The translations under genes were made by a program, and so were the position numbers. Shown in pieces: positions 47,234 through 59,153 of a stretch of DNA of 64,000 bases; within the stretch, counting starts at the first letter, position 1; the number at the start of each line of letters is the position of its first letter. The notes under the pieces were generated by a model that saw only the letters and a program-made list of their open reading frames with translations, was not told where the DNA came from and made no database searches. Source of the stretch: Rhopalosiphum padi (taxonomy: Eukaryota; Arthropoda; Insecta; Hemiptera; Aphididae); contig NC_083600.1 of the NCBI RefSeq assembly GCF_020882245.1, positions 682,001-746,000 on the forward strand, in the 5' to 3' direction.

Positions 47234-50200
47234 ATGTTAGTTTTTATTGCCATATTATTGTCGATGACGCAAGTGCTTGCAGTAAAATGGGAATTAAAGT
47301 TTATCGATCCAGTTATCCCAGAGTATCCTGAGTCTATGGAAAGTGTAAGTTATCTGTTGGGGTCGATGACACCTTACCATGCACCAAGTAAGGTTTTAAT
47401 TTATATTATATCATATACTTATAAACCCAATAAATAAATTAAATTTTAAATATGGTATCCTATCAATAGATAGCGGACAATTGATAGCGTGACAATTTAT
47501 AGTAGTCAATTGATAGCAAGTAAATTGATCGCGAGCGAATTTTCATAGTATGATAATTGATACCGCCATGAAGAATTTAAAAATATTATTATAATAAAAA
47601 ATATTTCAAGTCACGATTAAAATTTAACTAATAAAAATAGTATAAAAATCTGACAATATTTATAAGTTAGACAATTATAATATTATACTGGTTATATCTA
47701 GCACGATTGCGCACTTTATATCTGGTAAAAGCACAACACGATTGCGCACCTTTTTACCTTTTTTCTTTGAGCAAACACGAATATTAAATAAATATAAATT
47801 CTAACAATTTAGCAACATTGATTGTACATTAATAACGTAATGCGTAATCAAAAAATATAAAAATAAAAATAATACTTACATCACAGTAATTTATTATTAC
47901 CCGTCAAAAAAAATATATATATATATAACAAAAATCTAGTTCTTATAACTTTTTAGCACAAAAACAGGGTCCTAATGTCAGCAAATAATTATTTAAAGAT
48001 ATCCATTATTTTTATATTTTTTCAGAGTTTTTATTATAAATGCAATATTATCTACTTGCTTTTTACGAGTTTTTTTAATATTTTGTTGTTTTATATTATA
48101 TATTTTTAAATAATATTCGCTTTAAATATCCAATAAAATATGTATAACTTAGTAAGTAGCTATGGATGAGATGTATAAAACTGAGCGTTATAGACTTATA
48201 GTTTCTATGGAAAGATTCTGGCCCATTGGTTGTGCTTGCGTCTGTTGAAGTTCAGTTGTCCATAAAATTGGTAGAAAAGCGGCATCAGATGATATATAAA
48301 TAATTGTAATCTAACCTAAAACAACATTTTTGTGCTAAAAAGTTAGAAACTTATTAGTTAGAACTTATTTTTTGTTATATATTTTTTTTCGACGCGTCGT
48401 AATAATAAATTAGTGTAGTTTATTATTATTATTATTATTTTTTTTTTTTACTATACATATTACGTTATTATTAATGTTGGTAAATTTTTTGAGTTAAATA
48501 TTTGTATTTACTCAAGGAAAAAAGGTAAAATATGTGCAATCGTGTTGTATTTTCTCGAATATAAAAAGGTAAAAAGTGCGCAATCGTGTTACGCCCATAT
48601 TATACAAGTAGCTGAAAATTATGTGCTATACCTTTGAGATAATCTTTAATTGTTCTATTATCATAATCTAAACAAATCTCTTTGAATTTTAGCCTTCCGA
48701 TTTTTATAATTTTTTTTGATGGTGTTTCGATTCCTGTAAAATTAGGTCTATTTTTAATCGGTTTACTTGCTCCATTTTTTGTAACGCATTTATAAACTTC
48801 CATATTGATGGGACTGATGAGGAATTTAACATTGCAGAAAAACAATTGTGCCACCCTTCTACGGAGTTCTTTGTTTGGGGTAAATCTGCAGATACTAAAG
48901 AATTGTAGTTCTATACACCTATATTTATACGAAAATTAGGATTTATTTTCTTTTTATTTTAATATAAACTTCTTATTGACTCTCAATAAAAATTATATTA
49001 AAGATTATTTTATAAAAATTTAAAATTTAATGGTTGCTCAATTACCGGATATAATAATAAAAATAAATGAAAATAATGGCCCAATTACCATTTACCTTTT
49101 TTCAAAAAGGTTAATTGTGGCCCAATTTCCGGACACTTATGAACTATGAAGCTACCAATTGTTATAATACAGTGTACATACAGTTTTTTTGTTCTAAGAA
49201 GTTATGCTCTAAGTTTGTTTGTTAAATAAAATTATTTTTGTATTTTTTTAAACTACGATTTGTCAATGAATTGGAACTTTTTCAATTTTTATCGGAGACT
49301 GGTATTCACATCGGCGAAACGAGTATTCAACTAAATGGGTGTCCGCGAATAGGGCCTGAATCGTCCGGATTTGATTAGATTACTTATGGCTTAAAAAAAA
49401 TCAATTTTCTCGCAAATTCAGTTTTGAAATTTATTCTTATCTATACTGTATTGATTTTGTAAAAATTTGTAATTGAAAAAGACAATGAATACAATCAAAA
49501 TTATTATAATTACTATAATATACAGCCAGTTAATATATTATGTACCTATTTATTTTTTTTGATTAACACTAGTTACCATATTCTTGATATGCCTTGTCCC
49601 ACAAACACCTAAGCAAATATTACCTTTACCTAACCGTAAATTTATATTTGTATAATTTTTTATCATGAACATAAAATAATAATATTATATACCAAAAATA
49701 AAATCCTTTGAATTATTTAAAACAATTTATTAAACTTGGGCGTAAATAAAATTTATATATTTTAAGTTTAATACAACAGAATACTTATAATTTATAATTT
49801 TAGGTTAAAGTACGATGATACAAATATATTTTTTTATTATAAAGACACCGTATTGTTATTTTAATACGAAAAAATAATATGATAATATAAGTATACTATG
49901 TATGTTTTATGTTACGAGGTTTAGACCTTTTTAGGGTCTTACTACGCTTCCACTTACTTGGTGACCTGTGATCCATGCCGTGTGATAGATATATTGAAAG
50001 ATCGTCGGCTAAATTCAGTTTGATACATATTTTTTCTTCATTCTTCTAAGCCTCAAAATTGAAAATAGACCATTCATGTCTTTTGCCGCTTTAATAATTC
50101 CCCTTCATTTATTTTCTTTAGAGAAATGTCTTTAATTTCTCTATATTTTTGCTCAGTTGGTGCATGTCAGCTAAATATTATGATATTTTGCTCATTAGTT

Positions 50201-53200
50201 CTCAAACATATGAAACATATTCACTCTTATGACTTCAAATCTTTTGACGTTTACTACCAAACTGTTGTTTATCATAAATTCGACTATAAATGCATGTATA
50301 TTTTCCTTATATTCATATAGAAGGTTTTTGTCTCTTTATGTTTAATACTACCATTCCCTAGCCATCTTACCTCTTGAAGAGTTACGATGTTTAAATTATA
50401 CTTTGTAATTTCACTTATCACTAATTTCATTGACCTTGATTTAAAAAGTTTCTATATGCTAATTCGTGAATTTCTAATCATAGTTTTATTTTTATTTTTG
50501 CAGTTTGGGAATCCTTTATGTATAATCCCCGAGGCTTGTTTTGAAGTGATAGGGTGTTGTCGACTGTATGTAAGGGAAAATAGACCATTTAAGTCTTAAG
50601 TGAAAGAACTTTTGTAGTTCTTCTTCTTACAAATCATTATTTGTAAAATTTAATTATTATTTTTATTAGAGACATGTACGGAATCTAAAGCATTATTAGT
50701 GATGAGACACGGACCTAAATTTCCGAAACAAAATGTTATGGATAAATTTAAAAAATTAAATGATTTTCAAAATAAACTTAAAAGTCTATACTCAAATAAT
50801 AATGACGCCTTCAAGGCCTTATCAACTGATAGTCAATTCGTTATTGAAAAAATAATGAAATGGGAAAATAAAATGACTAGTGACGAAGCAAAAGCAGCAA
50901 GCGATAAAGGTAAATTGACTACACAACAGTTAGGAAAAAGATGGAAAACCAAATTAATAAATATGGTACTAAATATCAAAAATGAAGATATAGAGGTAAT
51001 AATAAAAATATAAAGTAGATATTATTCATAATAGATCAATAATACAACATTTTAAATATTTTTAGTTCATTTCAGCACCTGAAAACAGATGCATTATTAG
51101 TGGTGAAGAGTTTTTAAGCGAGTTTCTCACAATTAAAGGACAATTAGTTGTAGAAAAATTACCTGAAGTTAAAAATAAGGGCATAGACGATTCTCGAATA
51201 AAGGTAGGTATAGTAATTTATTTTAAAATAATATAGCTCCTAGTCTTTAATTTAAATTGTACATAAATTCTTATTATTTTTCAAGATTACTAATATTACG
51301 AAAAAAAGTGATATTCCTACTTAACTAAAGTTAAAAGTGCTTAAAAATTATAATTAATTAACTATTATATAGAGTATATTAAATTAAAAATAATGAAATT
51401 GAATTTAATCCTAAATTAACTAAATAATAATATTTTCGATATATTCTAAATTGCTTACATTAATCGTGGCTAAAATCAGTTATTATTTATTGCTGTTAAT
51501 TACGGAACTAAAATAAATCTTTAATTGTTTTTTTTTCTAATTAACAGTTGGCTAAAGGACCTAAAATTCCTGAAACAGAAAAGAATATAGAAGATCTTTA
51601 TTATGAAAAAATGTGCCCAGAAAAAGAATGTGATCTAAAAACAAGAATTCGCAATCTATTATTTCCAGATGGAACCCCGGACTTTGAAGTATCACGTGAC
51701 GAAATAACAAGCGGTAATACATATATATTAAATGTGCAATTTCCTTATTTTCGGCGTTGGGCATAGAACAGAATAGGATTCGCTTGGACATTACTACTAC
51801 CTGGCTAATTGTTTCTTCGCTTACTAGTTATATTCATGATAAGAGCTCTTTAACACTATATATGTATTATAGCTTTTTCCCAAAAATTTCAACTACGTCA
51901 TGATTCACATCACTCCAATGTTGGCATTTGTAAACAGTATACTCAACTTAATTATTAGAATCTCTACAGTTGGGACACTTGAGGTTTGGAAAGATTGTAA
52001 TCTAACGGAAATATGTAGAATTAAAAACATCTATATTATATGAACACTCAAGGATTGTAAAGTTTGCTTTCATCAATCTGTGAATGTCTGGGATCATTCT
52101 ATTGGTCTACTCCGTCTTGATTGTCTAATACCAACCAAACTGCTTGCTATTACTCAATGATTAAAGTTCTTTCCATCCTTTTATCGCATACAAATTAGGA
52201 CGACCCTCGGGTACCCGTGAGTATCTCTTTTCTCTTAATATCAATGCTGCGACGATCATCTACGAAGAGATACGTTGGATTCATACTGGCCAACATCTGA
52301 GCAAACTCATTGAACACAATTCCCTAGAACCTAGCCATACGATAGATAAAAATTTATGTTCTGGATTACTGCATCTTAACTTATCACAATTTTTCCTAAT
52401 ATGATTGCTCAAACTGTAGTAGAATACAGTAGCTTGCTATGTAAAACTGAAACCAGGAGTCTTTTACACTATGCCAAGCTATTCACGTTCATCATCAGTC
52501 TTCCCACGAATATGGTAGTCTTACTATAATACTATAAATGTGAGCCTCAGGCATAAGATGGATATAAAGTTGTATACACAGTCACACAGATAATAGCTTA
52601 TCCAACAAGAATTAAAATATGATCTCCATACCGTATGTTAGTGTCCCTGTATACCCGTTTTCGCATTATAATTACTACCTGTATCTAATTTATATGAAGC
52701 CACGTTGAACCCTGCAATTTCCATCAATCAAAAACCAACCAACTCCAGTATTCAGTTGACAAACATTTCCAAGAATTCTATGTTATGCTCGGCTGTTCCA
52801 ACGTAATGTCATCGGTAAAATCTATTAGAATAACACCATTTAATAGATTAGGTTAACTATAGCATATCGTGGTAAAATATATTATAGAGAAAAGGGCACG
52901 AATGATTCTTGAATAACACCTATAATAGTTTTAACTTGCATTTCTCGCCAGAACCGAGTACGAAGGATTTATGGTCACATTTATGTATAGTAGACAGAAG
53001 ACGCACTGAGTATCGGATAATGTTTTCCAGCATATAATCCAGCAATAAAGCTGCGACTTTTAGCAGTAAATACGTGGATTTAAAGATAACGCAAGAATCT
53101 AACAAAGATTCTTATTCCGGATTACAATATCAATCAGGCACTTATTACATCCAAACGAAGGCCGTCTGTGGCAAATTCACTATCAAATTCCAAAAATAAT

Positions 53201-54466
53201 TAAAACCTCTCCATAAATTATAGTCATAGTAAAATCAGGTGTATGAATATTAACATTTTTTCTAAATTGTCTGCATAGTTCCGATGTCTACAAAAATGTT
53301 ATAGGCATGTTAGTTTGATGATTTACAAATGTTTAGGTGACACAGAAAAATCTGAAAAATATTTTAATGAGTATCCTATAGCATAATGTACCGGTTTCAA
53401 CTTGAAGGATTGTACTTGAAAGATTGTGTTGATTTCCTTTAAAATTATTTAGTGAATATAGACTTAGTCTAAGATATGTCTAATAAATAATAATTATTAA
53501 TGATTGAAACGTTTATTGATAGTACAACTAAAATTAAAACAGTTAGAAGTTTTAACTTTAATTTAAGTATAATTATTAATCAGTTATACATTTTTTATTT
53601 ACTACTAACGTAATGAACATCTATTATAAATGATTTTTTTAAATTTTTATTTGTAGATGTGGTTTTAACAATGTATTTAGCATGTGCAAATAGTTTTGGG
53701 TATGACTATACAGATAACGTTCAAGGACATGCATGGTGCACATTATTTAATTATAAAGATATAAAGGTAAATATATTTTTAACATAAAACTTTATTTTTA
53801 CAAAAACAATAATAAATTATGTAAATTATATAAATATTTGTATATATATATTTCTCTAGATGTTTGAAGGCATGCATGATATACAATATTACCATAAAAA
53901 TGGATATTATAATAACAAAACTAAAAATTTTGGTCTCCCAATGATGAATGAAATATTGAACTTTTTAAAGTAATATTATCACTTTTATTTAACTTATTAG
54001 GCAACTGTAATAAAAAAAAACTGTTGTTTTGTTTTATAGAAACACTACAACTAAAAAGTTCAAATTATTTTCTGCGCATACCTCAAATTGTCTAAGTTTA
54101 ATCACCGGATTCCGTTTGTATCAAGACGACGAAAATCTGACACTCGAAAATATGACCAAAGATAATACAATGATTAAAAGAAAATGGAGAAGTTCTTTTA
54201 TAGGCAATTATGCATGTAATGTAATGGTTGTTGTTTATAGTTGCGAACACACTGAAAACGCCGAAAACAAAGAACCACAGGAAGTTTCTATTTATTTAAA
54301 TGAAAAACCTTTAATAATGATTTCTGAAGAAAAGAAAACGTGTACACAATGTCCAATAGAAGATGTCAAGAACTTAATTGAAAAATTATTGATCGATGCT
54401 AACAACGAATTAAAACTAGCTGAGTCGAAAATAGTAGAAGATACGCCTGATAAATCTTCAAGTTGA
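47234..54466 (+). CDS. MINPP-like histidine acid phosphatase 2 (secreted, active-site altered)
   Basis: Seven exons, 47234-47387, 50670-50995, 51066-51203, 51548-51713, 53657-53766, 53860-53969 and 54040-54466, give 476 residues. Intron phases (1,0,0,1,0,2) are identical to MINPP-like gene 1, proving common descent. A signal peptide (MLVFIAILLSMTQVLA) precedes a weak LLGSMTPY counterpart of the family FGTKTxY. The phosphate-binding loop is ALLVMRHGPKFPK: RHG is kept but the second Arg of RHGxRxP is Lys. FISAPENRC, GHAWCTLFN and VVVYSC match the family positions. The HAE motif reads AHTSN, again without Glu. The C terminus is a charged Lys/Glu/Ser tail with no hydrophobic anchor, so the product is probably soluble and secreted. 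Catalysis as a standard phytase is doubtful (inference). Introns 1 and 4 hold several transposon relics. A candidate poly(A) signal AATAAA lies at 54,623-54,628. Confidence 0.85.
47465..47560. repeat. Cluster of ATTGATAGC-like motifs
   Basis: Within about 100 bp the words CAATAGATAGCG, CAATTGATAGCG, CAATTTATAG, CAATTGATAGCA and AATTGATCGCG occur in the same orientation at roughly 20-bp steps. This is a degenerate tandem repeat, probably the subterminal part of a transposon, within intron 1 of MINPP-like gene 2. Confidence 0.5.
47689..48596. mobile_element. MULE-like foldback element with 9-bp target duplication
   Basis: The two ends are long imperfect inverted repeats of about 250-290 bp. 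Each carries two outward CACGATTGCGCAC-type words, a TTTTTACCTTTTTT block and, further in, TTTTTAGCACAAAAA. The flanking 9-mer ATATTATAC is identical at 47,680-47,688 and 48,597-48,605, the length expected for Mutator-like elements, although it is AT-rich. There is no coding sequence inside. It lies directly beside a MULE transposase relic. Confidence 0.7.
48620..48905 (-). mobile_element. MULE-type transposase C-terminal fragment
   Basis: One minus-strand frame reads LPQTKNSVEGWHNCFSAML and then SIWKFINALQKMEQVNRLKI before degenerate sequence with stops. The NSVEGWH...WKFI.AL.K pattern is the conserved C-terminal end of MULE-type transposase-like proteins common in aphids. The longer open frame on the same strand (48,600-48,854) is a different, meaningless frame. 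Nearby motifs CCCAATTACC and CCCAATTTCCGGACACTT up to about 49,138 may be the element's terminal repeats. Confidence 0.6.
49910..50580 (-). mobile_element. Endonuclease-domain relic of a non-LTR retrotransposon
   Basis: The minus strand reads SEITKYNLNIVTLQEVRWLG with NGSIKHKETKTFYM after it, then VKRFEVIRVN and HAPTEQKYREIKDIF with intervening stops. These match the apurinic-type endonuclease of non-LTR elements, the segment often annotated in aphids as 'craniofacial development protein 2-like'. It lies in intron 1 of MINPP-like gene 2, antisense to the gene, ending just before exon 2. Confidence 0.65.
51760..53170 (-). mobile_element. R1-like non-LTR retrotransposon relic (reverse transcriptase)
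   Basis: The minus strand carries NGVILIDFTDDITLEQ (about 52,770-52,850), the counterpart of the reverse transcriptase GFADDxxL motif. Further on it carries fragments like LLAMERKDTHGYPR-type helices, RWTHSIIPDIHRWM-like and FPNLKCPNC, in the order seen in R1-clade elements. Frames are broken many times. It fills most of intron 4 of MINPP-like gene 2 in antisense orientation, GC-richer than the intron around it. Some residues were read across frameshifts, so the clade is tentative. Confidence 0.5.
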
Positions 54467-55689
54467 ATTTAATTAATTCTTAGAATATTCAGTCATTATT
54501 TTAAGAAGAATATTAAACCATTTCATATAGTTACACAAATAATCGTAATCAATTAATGATGATGTATTAAACTGTAGGTGAAAGACCAAGTTAAAGAAGC
54601 TTTTATTCTCGGTAAAAATCAAAATAAATACATTTTATAGTAATTACAATGTTTAAAAAATATTACATAATATAATCAATAATATTATTATAGTGCCTTG
54701 TAGTAATAAATCTTTAACATACATAATACTTTTTTTGTATATTTAAGTTCTTAACTATAGTAACATTATTGCAAAGTTTATCCATTCCTGAGAAAATCTA
54801 GTAAATAATACACTTGTAAATAATTTTTTATTACAATTACAAAAACAAAATGATTTTTAAAATAACACATAATGCATGTCAATTAAAACCTCTGTATTGG
54901 ATTTGATATTATTAATTTCACCTGCACTTGTATCCGATTTCAGTTGGCATGTCAAGGTCACCAATTGTATAGGTTATGATGTGTCAAATTAATAAAAACT
55001 AAAACCCTATACATTCCATAATAACACATAATTTATAATTATTTGCCTCTTAGGACTAGTAAAGGCACTTAACCTAACCTAACTATGAAATATCTTACTT
55101 ATTATGAATCATAATTTATGATACATGAAGTTTTAAAATGTTTGGAACCACTTATACATTTATTACCTGCTTGTTGGGAGGCAACTAGTACTATACCCTT
55201 TTTGATTATGATAAAATTTAGGGTACGTCTGGAGGCAACTCGTATATAGTCGAGAGACAATTCGTACAAAAATTATTGACTTTTTTGACTTCAGGAGGCA
55301 ACTAATACGTCCCCAGGGCTAAAGGGGCTTAGCCCCACTCCCATTGGCCGTATTTTTTATATTGTTTTGAAATATTTAAATTTAAATATGGAAATTGTCT
55401 TACAAATTTTAGTTATTTAAAATAGTATATACATTAACGACAAATCAACGTCAATATGTAATCAGTATTTTTGTTTTTGATTTTCAATAACTCAAGTTAA
55501 AAGTATTTATCCCCCCCCCCCCGTAAAAAATCTTGGTTACGCCACTGGTAATAACTATGAAACAATCAACAGTAAATAGGAACAAATTATAATAATTGTA
55601 ATATATATATTCTATAATATAGTGTACTTCAATTTTAAATAAATTTAAAACAATTAATTTTTTATATGCAAATAGTTTGTATATAGTAA
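54467..55689. other. Intergenic DNA with transposon debris
   Basis: No gene is present. GGAGGCAACT occurs three times (about 55,178, 55,211-55,222 and 55,284-55,294), next to AAAGGGGCTTAGCCCC (a short palindrome near 55,321-55,336). A solo hAT-like right end GGTTACGCCACTG ends at 55,547 with no matching left end. These look like debris of one or more elements. Confidence 0.45.
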
Positions 55690-56450
55690 TAGACAATAGT
55701 AATCTATATAGATTATCCCGAACACGTTAAAGGACATGCTTAGTGTAATTTGTTTTTGTATAAAAATCTGAAACTAAAATTTTTATTAGATTATTATTAT
55801 TATTATAATTAGGTAGACAATAGTGATTTGACAAGTACATTATTCATTAAATATATTTACACCAAAACATAGATGTTTAAACGCATGCATGATATACAAT
55901 ATTTTCTTAAAAATAGATATCTTCGTGATAAAACAAAAAATGTTGGTCACCCAGTAATGCAAATCATATTGGATTTTTTTAAATATTTTGACACTTATAT
56001 TTAACTGATATTTTTATCTATAAGCATTGATTATGAATATTAATAGTATTTATAATCAATGCTATAAATAATTAAGTAAATAAGCAACTGTGATTAAAAA
56101 CCCGTTATTTTTATTATAAAACAACAATACACCAAACAATTTAAATAATTTTCTGCACATACAAAAAAATGTCTGAGTCTTATCACCACATTGGGCTTGT
56201 TTAAAAACGCAGATAAGCTAACAATCGAAAACATTAAAGAAGCTATTACAGTAGATAATAGAAAATATAGAAGTTCTTTCATAGCCAATTATGTATGTAA
56301 TTTAATGTTTGTGTGTAGTCTTATTATTACGAAAATACAGAAACGTGGGAAGTTTTTATTTTCTCAAATGAAAACCCCTTAGCAATGATTAATAAAAAGA
56401 AGGAAACGTGTATACACTATACAATGCCCAAACTTTTAAAGTTAAGAAAT
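55690..56450 (+). pseudogene. Decayed partial copy of MINPP-like gene 2 (exons 5-7)
   Basis: Three blocks match exons 5, 6 and 7 of MINPP-like gene 2 in order. Exon 5-like DNA at about 55,690-55,775 carries GHA followed by TAG at 55,741-55,743, where gene 2 has the Trp codon TGG. Exon 6-like DNA at about 55,872-55,985 reads MFKRMHDIQYFLKNRY. Exon 7-like DNA at about 56,120-56,450 reads FSAHTKKCLSLITTLGLF and RKYRSSFIANYVCNLMF, then shifts frame near 56,315, after which ENPLAMINKKKETC continues in another frame. Exons 1-4 are absent. The nonsense codon and frameshift make it non-functional. It keeps the HTx variant of the HAE motif. Confidence 0.85.
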
Positions 56451-59072
56451 TAATTTAAAAAATTAGGATTGTTTTAAAATATCAAATACAAAGTCAGAAT
56501 ATTCAACAAAAGAAGCAGAAAACTAAGATAAAGATAGTACATTCTCAGATTAAATAATTATCACCTAATATTAATATACCTATTGTAATTGTAAATTATA
56601 TTAATATAGTCAATATTTCTTACTTTATTTAGTTATACAACATAATGTTAAACAATTAAATACTATATAATATATATAGTATTATAGTATATACATCTAA
56701 ACAACATTAGACATTAATTTAGTCCCCAGAAATCTAGTCCCAAAGATTATAGAATGTTTAAATTAGGTAAAAATATTTTGTCCACACCTAGAGACCATAT
56801 ATTGCATTTGTCCATATTTTACAAAAAGTACTAAACGACGTATTTCTCATTTTGTGTTATGTATTATGCTATGATTACCTAGAACTGTATATTACATTTA
56901 ATAATTAATAATAGCTATACAAAAATAACATAATTGCTATTACTTGAACCTGGGAGTTAGACATACTTATATTTCACATATTTTATTAAATTCTAAAAAA
57001 TAAACTAAATTAACTACCAATTTGAATCATATAATATTTATTTGCAATAAAAACAACTTTAGTTTTATTAGTTATTATTATTAGAATTTCCATTAAAACT
57101 TTACTAAATTATTTAACTTATTTATAAGATATAACTATAGGACCTAGGTATACCTTATATATAAGTAAATTTTTAATTGGTTTTAAATTACCCACAGTTC
57201 TTAAATTATAATTTGTATTTATTAAATATATTTAAAATTATCATAATAAGAACCAATTATAATTGTCAGTATACTTATAAATAAATAATTATACAATTTT
57301 TCATAAAAAAATTTAAAAAATAGAAACTACTAAACTTAATAAATAATATGTAACTTATTCCCTTTTGTGACTGGTTACACTCAGATTAATAAATAAAACT
57401 ATACTAATATAACAAGTTATCTCTAAATAGAAGCATATACAAATATAGGATTAGTCAAAATCACTGGTTCGAAAATTATTTTATAGTTAAAAGTATATAA
57501 AATGTACAATTTTTATAATTTAAGCTTGAAAATGTAATACAATTATCATCATAAATAGTTCATACTAAAAACAAACACAATTGTTTATATAGGCATTTTA
57601 AATTCAAATTTGGTCAAAATTAGATATTACACAAAGATTAACAACTATAATTTATTTATTTGTGAGCATTTAAAATTAATAAAAATATAACTATAAAAAA
57701 TAATTAAAATTATACTGTGTATAAGAATATTAACATAAATATTTTATGAACATTCTAAGTATCTACGATTATTTGGTTTTTATTTAGGTATAATAAAATG
57801 AGAAAATTGTTTCATTAGAAATCGTTATTTTACGCATGAATATCCTATTTTGTCAAAATTTTAACTTCAGGCACTCAAACAAAATATTTAGTAATAGGTT
57901 CAAATGTTCTATGCAGGAGTGCCGAGTATAGTCATATATGACTTGTATATTAAACGGATTGTCGTTCAAATCCTAATGCAGAATAGGAGGTCGCCCTTCG
58001 GGATTTCCGGTAGAATTTCAAACACATCCAATTAATAATATCCTTACTAATTTCAACGACTTGACAAACAATTATTATGTTTTTTTACAAAAATAAATAA
58101 TAAGATAATATAATCCGTTTCCATTGAACAGTATACAAAAGCATTTAAAGTTACTAACTAGTAATAATACCTAAATATATGTTTTTGTACATTTATACCG
58201 CCATTATTGTTATAACATTTTGTTATATATTTTTAATTTATCCTTGGTATAGCTATAGATATAATTTATACAATCAATAGCTGTAATCGACCAATAAAAA
58301 ACCCAAACCAAATAAAATAATATTGTTTAAAACGATTAGGTAACTTATTTATGACTTATAATACTTAAAAGTTATAAATTCATTTAAATGTTCAAAGAAC
58401 CTTATATTTTATAAAAATTGAATTCAGTTATATTTTATTGCATGAACATAATATAATGTAAAAACAAAAAAATATTTTAATATCTAATATATATCTTAAT
58501 ATCTTACTTAATAAATATTACCTAATTTATTACGAACTTGTGTGTTTCTTTTGATGTAATGTAATAAAAACTGAACATTAGCACAATAGCACATTGGAAC
58601 ATCTAACAATAGGTAATAATTAACTTTACTATCTTTACTATAATATCGTTTAAGATTAATTTAAGAATATTTTTACTTTTACTGATGATTACCATATTGC
58701 CACGATGTAAGACATTATACATACTGATTAGTATAATTAGATCACGACTATATGGAGCTTCTTTATAATCGTGGATTCGATAAAAGTGATAATACTGATT
58801 ACTCATTAGTCATTGCCATAGAAAATATCAATATTTTGATAAGATTAGTTATATCTAATGTAAAAAAAACTATGGTTAGGTATATTTACAAATAAAGTTT
58901 AAGAAACTAGACTTTATGTAGTTGTACTAGGTAAAAAACAAGTACTCGACTAACTGTTGGAATAGATGAATAGTGCATGACTACATGACAACTGACAAGT
59001 TAGTTGTAATTGTACAATCTATATTGTACATGCTGAAAAATACTGATAGGTTTTGGTTTTAACAAAGCTAGC
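56451..59072. other. AT-rich intergenic DNA with a possible SINE scrap
   Basis: No gene. At about 57,914-58,020 a GC-richer stretch contains GTTCAAATCC (like a tRNA-type B box) and GGTCGCCCTTCGGGATTTCC, which hints at a worn tRNA-derived SINE, but no complete cloverleaf can be drawn. The rest is low-complexity A/T. Confidence 0.35.
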
Positions 59073-59153
59073 TATAAATATATATAAATATATATAAATA
59101 TATATAAATATATATAAATATATATAAATATATATAAATATATATAAATATAT
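59073..59153. repeat. 10-bp tandem repeat (TATATAAATA)n
   Basis: Seven perfect copies of TATATAAATA run from 59,081 to 59,150, with a partial unit on each side. It is a simple minisatellite. Confidence 0.95.

Noticed and set aside
47345..47350. Strong GTAAGT donor inside exon 1 of MINPP-like gene 2
   Set aside because: Using it would drop the LLGSMTPY segment and break the phase-1 junction shared with the other copies; the donor at 47,388 fits both.
48600..48854. 84-codon minus-strand frame as a gene
   Set aside because: A different frame of the same strand gives the MULE transposase motif NSVEGWH; the long frame has no recognisable content.
57914..58020. Possible tRNA gene
   Set aside because: A B-box-like GTTCAAATCC is present, but no acceptor, D or anticodon stems can be paired; at most a SINE scrap.
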